The position numbers and the translations under genes are program-made. From the NCBI GenBank assembly GCA_035267815.1, contig DATFLK010000066.1:1-10393 (forward strand): a stretch of 10,393 nt of DNA, given 5' to 3'. The notes beneath the pieces are model-generated. The model made no database searches, was not told where the DNA came from, and saw only the letters and a program-made list of their open reading frames with translations. Shown here piece by piece: positions 7,433 through 10,393 of this stretch (positions within the stretch are counted from its first letter, which is position 1; each line of letters begins with the position of its first letter). The stretch comes from DATFLK01 sp035267815. GTDB lineage: Bacteria; Pseudomonadota; Zetaproteobacteria; Mariprofundales; Mariprofundaceae.

Positions 7433-7462
7433 CCCCTGATCTGTCGGGGGCGTTGGTCTGAC

Positions 7463-8254
7463 TCAGGTCGACAGGCCCGTGGCGATATAGTGTTGCAGCT
7501 GGTCGCGCAGGTCGGTATCGGTCGCGGCGAGGACAGGGCTGCTCAGTCGCGGCTCCTCGAAGAGCGATGCACCCTCGAAATCACCGATGGCGCAGCCGGC
7601 CTCGCTGGCGAGCAGGCTGCCGGCGGCGTAATCCCAGATCTTCTGCCGGCCATGAACGATGAAGTGGGCGCGACCGGCAGCCATCCAGGCCCACTCCAGT
7701 GCGCAACTGCCGATGTTGCGTTGACTGTGGTAGGCGGGCGTGGTGGCGACATGGGCGGCGAGTGGTGCCGAAAGCCTTTTGAAATCGATGAATCCCACCG
7801 CCCGGTTCAGAGCGGTGCCGCCTGACACCCGCATGCGCACACCGTTGCACCAGGCGCCCGCCCCCTTCTCGGCGATGAAGGTTTCGCCGCGTAGCGGATC
7901 GTGCGTGCAGGCCATGACGGGCCGTCCATCCCGCACCAGGGCCAGCGACGAGGCAAACACGGGGAATCCGGCGGCGAAGTTGCTGGTGCCGTCGAGCGGA
8001 TCCAGACACCAGAATGCGTCATGCCCGGCAAGGCAGTGCTGTTGCGCCTGGCTGTTCATCTCCTCGCCCATGAAGGCGATCTCCGGCGCCAGCGTCTCGA
8101 GGGCATCGCGGATATACTGCTGGCATGCCGTGTCCACGCAGGTAAGCATGGAACCGTCCGCCTTGGTTTCGACGGTTCCGACCTGTTCCAGGGCGGGACA
8201 GATGATCTCACGACCCGCCGACTCAAGGATTTTGACGATCTCCTGAATGTTCAC
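7463..8254 (-). CDS. Inositol-monophosphatase-family phosphatase, substrate unknown
   Basis: A Mg-dependent, lithium-sensitive-type phosphomonoesterase of the IMPase/CysQ superfamily, 263 residues. The family's metal site is complete: KADGS...TCVD (31-41), GEE (63-65), DPLDGT (85-90) and WDYAAG (207-212). These motifs do not settle the substrate: inositol phosphate, 3'-phosphoadenosine 5'-phosphate (CysQ), histidinol phosphate (HisN) and sugar bisphosphates are all used by relatives. No signal peptide or membrane segment is seen, so it is cytosolic. The start is a GTG at 8254-8252, supported by AGGAG eight bases upstream. It lies between glpX and a divergent PPi-phosphofructokinase, which makes a role in sugar phosphate metabolism possible but unproven. 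A gap of 138 bp before glpX leaves co-transcription uncertain. Confidence 0.9.
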   Translation of the reverse strand: MNIQEIVKILESAGREIICPALEQVGTVETKADGSMLTCVDTACQQYIRDALETLAPEIAFMGEEMNSQAQQHCLAGHDAFWCLDPLDGTSNFAAGFPVFASSLALVRDGRPVMACTHDPLRGETFIAEKGAGAWCNGVRMRVSGGTALNRAVGFIDFKRLSAPLAAHVATTPAYHSQRNIGSCALEWAWMAAGRAHFIVHGRQKIWDYAAGSLLASEAGCAIGDFEGASLFEEPRLSSPVLAATDTDLRDQLQHYIATGLST

Positions 8255-8261
8255 CTATATT
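8232..8261 (+). promoter_or_regulatory. Probable sigma70-type promoter of the PPi-phosphofructokinase gene
   Basis: TTGACG (8232-8237) and TATATT (8256-8261) are each five of six to the -35 and -10 consensus, with an 18-bp spacer on the plus strand. Transcription would start near 8268, leaving a leader of about 40 bases. The boxes overlap the first codons and the start of the divergent phosphatase gene, so firing of one gene may interfere with the other. Confidence 0.55.
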
Positions 8262-8262
8262 A

Positions 8263-8267
8263 CTCCT
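8263..8267 (-). promoter_or_regulatory. Ribosome binding site supporting the GTG start of the phosphatase
   Basis: AGGAG on the minus strand with an eight-base spacer to the GTG at 8254. There is no ATG at this position, so this site decides the start. It overlaps the transcription start zone of the divergent gene. Confidence 0.65.
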
Positions 8268-8281
8268 GCGGATCGGGTCAT

Positions 8282-8293
8282 CCGATTGATCGG
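8282..8293 (+). promoter_or_regulatory. Small palindrome next to the pfp ribosome site
   Basis: CCGAT (8282-8286) and ATCGG (8289-8293) form a 12-base palindrome whose right arm touches the Shine-Dalgarno stretch (8292-8301). An overlapping alternative pairing, CGGAT (8269-8273) with ATCCG (8280-8284), is mutually exclusive with it. This could be an operator or a leader switch; chance is also possible for arms this short. Confidence 0.3.
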
Positions 8294-8308
8294 AGGGGAG
8301 GCTAGCAT

Positions 8309-9496
8309 ATGCTGTCAATTAAGGGGAAAATGGTGATCGGTCAGTCGGGCGGTCCAACCGTCGTGATCAACCAGTCGCTGGTGGGTGCCGTGCTCGCCGC
8401 CCGGGAGCAGCCGGGCATTACCGGCATTCTTGGCGCCCGTCACGGCATCCAGGGCATCATGGACGAAAATTTCGTCGACCTTACCGAGGCGCCGGATCGC
8501 GGCCAGCTCGAGCGGGTGGCGGCCACCCCCGCCGCAGCGCTCGGTTCGGTGCGCCTGAAACCGGGCGAGGCGGAGTGCGCCCGCGTCTTCGAGTCATTTC
8601 GCAGGCATGATGTGCGCTACTTTTTCTATATCGGCGGCAACGATTCGGCCGAGACGGCCAACATCATCGCCGGCATGGCAAAGGATGCCAGCTACGATTT
8701 CTGTACCGTTCACATCCCGAAAACCATCGATAATGACCTGAAGGTGACCGACCACTGCCCCGGCTTTGCCTCCGCTGCCCGCTTCGTGGCGCTCGCCTTC
8801 ATGGGCGATGATCGCGACAACCGGGCGCTCTCCGGGATTAAGGTGAATGTGGTGATGGGTCGGCATGCCGGTTTTCTGACTGCTGCCTCGGCGTTGGCCC
8901 GCCAGCAGGCCGATGACGGACCGCACCTGATCTACCTGCCTGAGCGAGCCTTCGACAAGGCGCGTTTCCAACAGGATGTACGCGAGGCAGTGGCGCGCTA
9001 CGGGCGCTGCGTGGTCGCGGTCTCCGAGGGAGTGGCCGATGCTGACGGCAACCCGATCGCTTCGACCGGCGAGCGCGACAGCCACGGCAATGTTCAGCTC
9101 TCCGGTACCGGCGCGCTGGGTGACAGACTGGCCGGTTTCGTGCACGAGGCCTTCCCCGGCGAGAAGGTGCGGGTGCGTGCCGATACCTTCGGCTATCTGC
9201 AGCGTAGCTTCCCGACCGTCGTCTCCGAGGTGGATGCGAGGGAGGCGCGCACGGTGGGCGAGGTGGCCGTGCGCCATGCGGTGTCGACCGGCGAGAACGG
9301 GTCGGTGGCGATACGCCGGATCTCCGGCACGCCTTATGAGAGCGACTGCTTCGTCACGCCACTCTCAACCGTGGCGCGCGAAGCAACCTGCATGGACGAT
9401 GTCTATATCAACGATGCCGGCAACGATGTGACCGGGGCGTGGCTCGACTACCTGCGTCCGCTGGTGGGCGAGCTGCCTGAGATGGGCAACCTGTAG
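8309..9496 (+). CDS. pfp: Pyrophosphate-dependent 6-phosphofructokinase
   Basis: Reversibly phosphorylates fructose 6-phosphate with PPi, giving fructose 1,6-bisphosphate and Pi; some relatives also act on sedoheptulose 7-phosphate. The 395 residues are of the shorter PPi-PFK size. Phosphodonor specificity can be read: GGNDS (109-113) with Asp112 replaces the glycine of ATP enzymes, and PKTIDND (137-143) has Lys138 where ATP enzymes have glycine. Both are the established PPi-type residues, and Asp141/Asp143 flank the catalytic base. GQSGGP (11-16) is the N-terminal phosphate loop and MGRHAG (183-188) contacts substrate. The ATG at 8309 has GGGGAGG (8295-8301) seven bases upstream; a later in-frame ATG at 8330 has a site too close to be preferred. 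It is the only plus-strand gene, with its own probable promoter, and converges on the glucan phosphorylase gene. Confidence 0.95.
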   Translation: MLSIKGKMVIGQSGGPTVVINQSLVGAVLAAREQPGITGILGARHGIQGIMDENFVDLTEAPDRGQLERVAATPAAALGSVRLKPGEAECARVFESFRRHDVRYFFYIGGNDSAETANIIAGMAKDASYDFCTVHIPKTIDNDLKVTDHCPGFASAARFVALAFMGDDRDNRALSGIKVNVVMGRHAGFLTAASALARQQADDGPHLIYLPERAFDKARFQQDVREAVARYGRCVVAVSEGVADADGNPIASTGERDSHGNVQLSGTGALGDRLAGFVHEAFPGEKVRVRADTFGYLQRSFPTVVSEVDAREARTVGEVAVRHAVSTGENGSVAIRRISGTPYESDCFVTPLSTVAREATCMDDVYINDAGNDVTGAWLDYLRPLVGELPEMGNL

Positions 9497-9507
9497 GCCT
9501 GAAGGGC

Positions 9508-10393
9508 TTAATCCTCTTCCAGATAGGTCATCAGACCCATGGCGAGCGGATGCGTCAGATCCTCGTGGAACGGATAGGCGCGAATCTGGTACATGAAATC
9601 GCCGGTATCGTCCGGGTGGAGGTTGCCTTCAAAGATGCCCTCGCCCGCATGGGATAACGGGATCATGCGATAGCGCTTGTAGCGGTCGCCGCGCGCGGGG
9701 CGGAAGAGGACGATCTCGACGTGGACATCTTCGGGTTTCAGGCCGTCGTAGTTGACCTTAACCCGCACCTCGATGTCGTCGCCGTAGTGCCACTCCTGCT
9801 GTCCGAGCGTATCGAGACGCTCGATCCCCACCTTGGGCCAGGATTTGCGTACTTTCTCTTTCCACGTCGCCAGTTTCTTGCTGCGGGCGAACTTGTCGGC
9901 CCGCATGCGGCTGGCATGGCGGGAGGCGGGGATGTAGAAGCGCTCGGTATACTCGGCCACCATGCGGTCGGTGTTGAAGTGGGGGATGCTGCTGATCATG
10001 GCGCGTTTACAGATGCGTACCCAGGCATCCGAGAATCCGCTCTCATTCCGTCTGTAGTAGGTGGGGATCACGTCGTAGCGGAGCGTATGATAGAGCGATT
10101 CGGCATCGTCGGCGTCGCGTTGCGCACCATCCTCGCTGTTGTGCTCCCCGCCGATGGTCCAGCCATTGTCGCCCTGGAAACCTTCGGGCCACCAGCCGTC
10201 GAGGATGCTCAGGTTCGGCACGCCGTTCATGGCCGCCTTCATGCCCGATGTGCCCGATGCCTCCATGGGGCGGATCGGGTTGTTCAGCCAGACATCGACG
10301 CCGGAAGTAAGGTAGCGGGCCAGCGTGATGTCGTAGCCCTCGACCATCAGTACGCGTCCGATGAATTCGGGCTTGCGCGAGATCTCATGGATG
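9508..10393 (-). CDS. glgP: Alpha-glucan (glycogen) phosphorylase, C-terminal part
   Basis: GT35-family phosphorylase releasing glucose 1-phosphate from alpha-1,4-glucan. Only the last 294 residues are visible; the reading frame is open to the right edge, with the N-terminus and start outside. EASGTSGMKAAMNG (44-57 of the visible part) contains Lys52, the pyridoxal-phosphate lysine, as in the EASGTGNMK motif of classical phosphorylases. The SGMKAAMNGV and LDGWWPEG variants mark the shorter Thermotoga-like 'alpha-glucan phosphorylase' branch rather than the E. coli GlgP/MalP branch. That branch also explains the extra C-terminal beta-rich domain (about 200-294, beginning near RVKVNYDGL). It is convergent with pfp, stop codons 11 bp apart. 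Together the two suggest a glycogen-to-glycolysis route. Symbol glgP is a family-level name. Confidence 0.9.
   Translation of the reverse strand, partial: IHEISRKPEFIGRVLMVEGYDITLARYLTSGVDVWLNNPIRPMEASGTSGMKAAMNGVPNLSILDGWWPEGFQGDNGWTIGGEHNSEDGAQRDADDAESLYHTLRYDVIPTYYRRNESGFSDAWVRICKRAMISSIPHFNTDRMVAEYTERFYIPASRHASRMRADKFARSKKLATWKEKVRKSWPKVGIERLDTLGQQEWHYGDDIEVRVKVNYDGLKPEDVHVEIVLFRPARGDRYKRYRMIPLSHAGEGIFEGNLHPDDTGDFMYQIRAYPFHEDLTHPLAMGLMTYLEED

Noticed and set aside
7431..7450. CCCC/GGGG pairing after the phosphatase stop as its terminator
   Set aside because: Only a 4-bp stem with a 9-base loop and no following U-run on the minus strand; too weak to call.
8313..8318. Perfect TTGACA on the minus strand as the -35 box of a promoter for the phosphatase gene
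   Set aside because: At spacers of 15-19 bp the sequence is C-rich with no acceptable -10 box; the nearby TATGCT is only three bases away.
8330..8332. Alternative pfp start at an internal ATG preceded by AAGGGG
   Set aside because: The spacer is only four bases, while the ATG at 8309 has a stronger site at seven bases.

Overview
This window is a block of central carbon metabolism from a GC-rich proteobacterium. It encodes most of the lower glycolysis / Calvin-Benson-Bassham (CBB) enzyme set. The layout (aldolase, pyruvate kinase, phosphoglycerate kinase, GAPDH and transketolase together, with a GlpX-type fructose-bisphosphatase) is that of a chemo- or photoautotroph. Pgk, GapA and the PykA-type pyruvate kinase look close to the E. 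coli proteins, which points to a gammaproteobacterial or zetaproteobacterial lineage; I cannot place it further. RuBisCO, phosphoribulokinase and cbbR are not in the window, so autotrophy is an inference.

Layout. Positions 1-7323 hold six minus-strand genes, in transcription order glpX, tkt, gap, pgk, pyk, fba (fba runs off the left edge). Spacing is 58 bp (glpX-tkt), 33 bp (tkt-gap), 136 bp (gap-pgk), a 4-base GTGA overlap (pgk-pyk) and 111 bp (pyk-fba). The gap-pgk and pyk-fba gaps are AT-rich islands carrying inverted repeats or hairpins, so the run is probably divided into glpX-tkt-gap, pgk-pyk and fba subunits. Upstream of glpX, still on the minus strand, is an inositol-monophosphatase-family phosphatase (7463-8254). 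Divergent from it on the plus strand is a pyrophosphate-dependent phosphofructokinase (8309-9496), with a good sigma70-like promoter overlapping the start of the phosphatase gene. It converges, with only 11 bp between stop codons, on the 3' end of a minus-strand alpha-glucan phosphorylase gene (9508 to the right edge).

How the genes fit together. GAPDH and Pgk interconvert 3-phosphoglycerate and triose phosphate. Aldolase and transketolase rearrange sugar phosphates for ribulose-5-phosphate regeneration. GlpX removes the C1 phosphate from fructose-bisphosphate, and often from sedoheptulose-bisphosphate. Pyruvate kinase drains carbon to pyruvate. On the right, glucan phosphorylase would release glucose-1-phosphate from storage glucan and the PPi-linked phosphofructokinase would send hexose phosphate toward triose (or run in reverse and make PPi). 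The window therefore pairs a carbon-fixation/gluconeogenic arm with a glycogen-use arm, both meeting at fructose-1,6-bisphosphate. Triosephosphate isomerase, phosphoglycerate mutase and enolase are absent here. I found no tRNA, rRNA, CRISPR, mobile element or clearly novel system.
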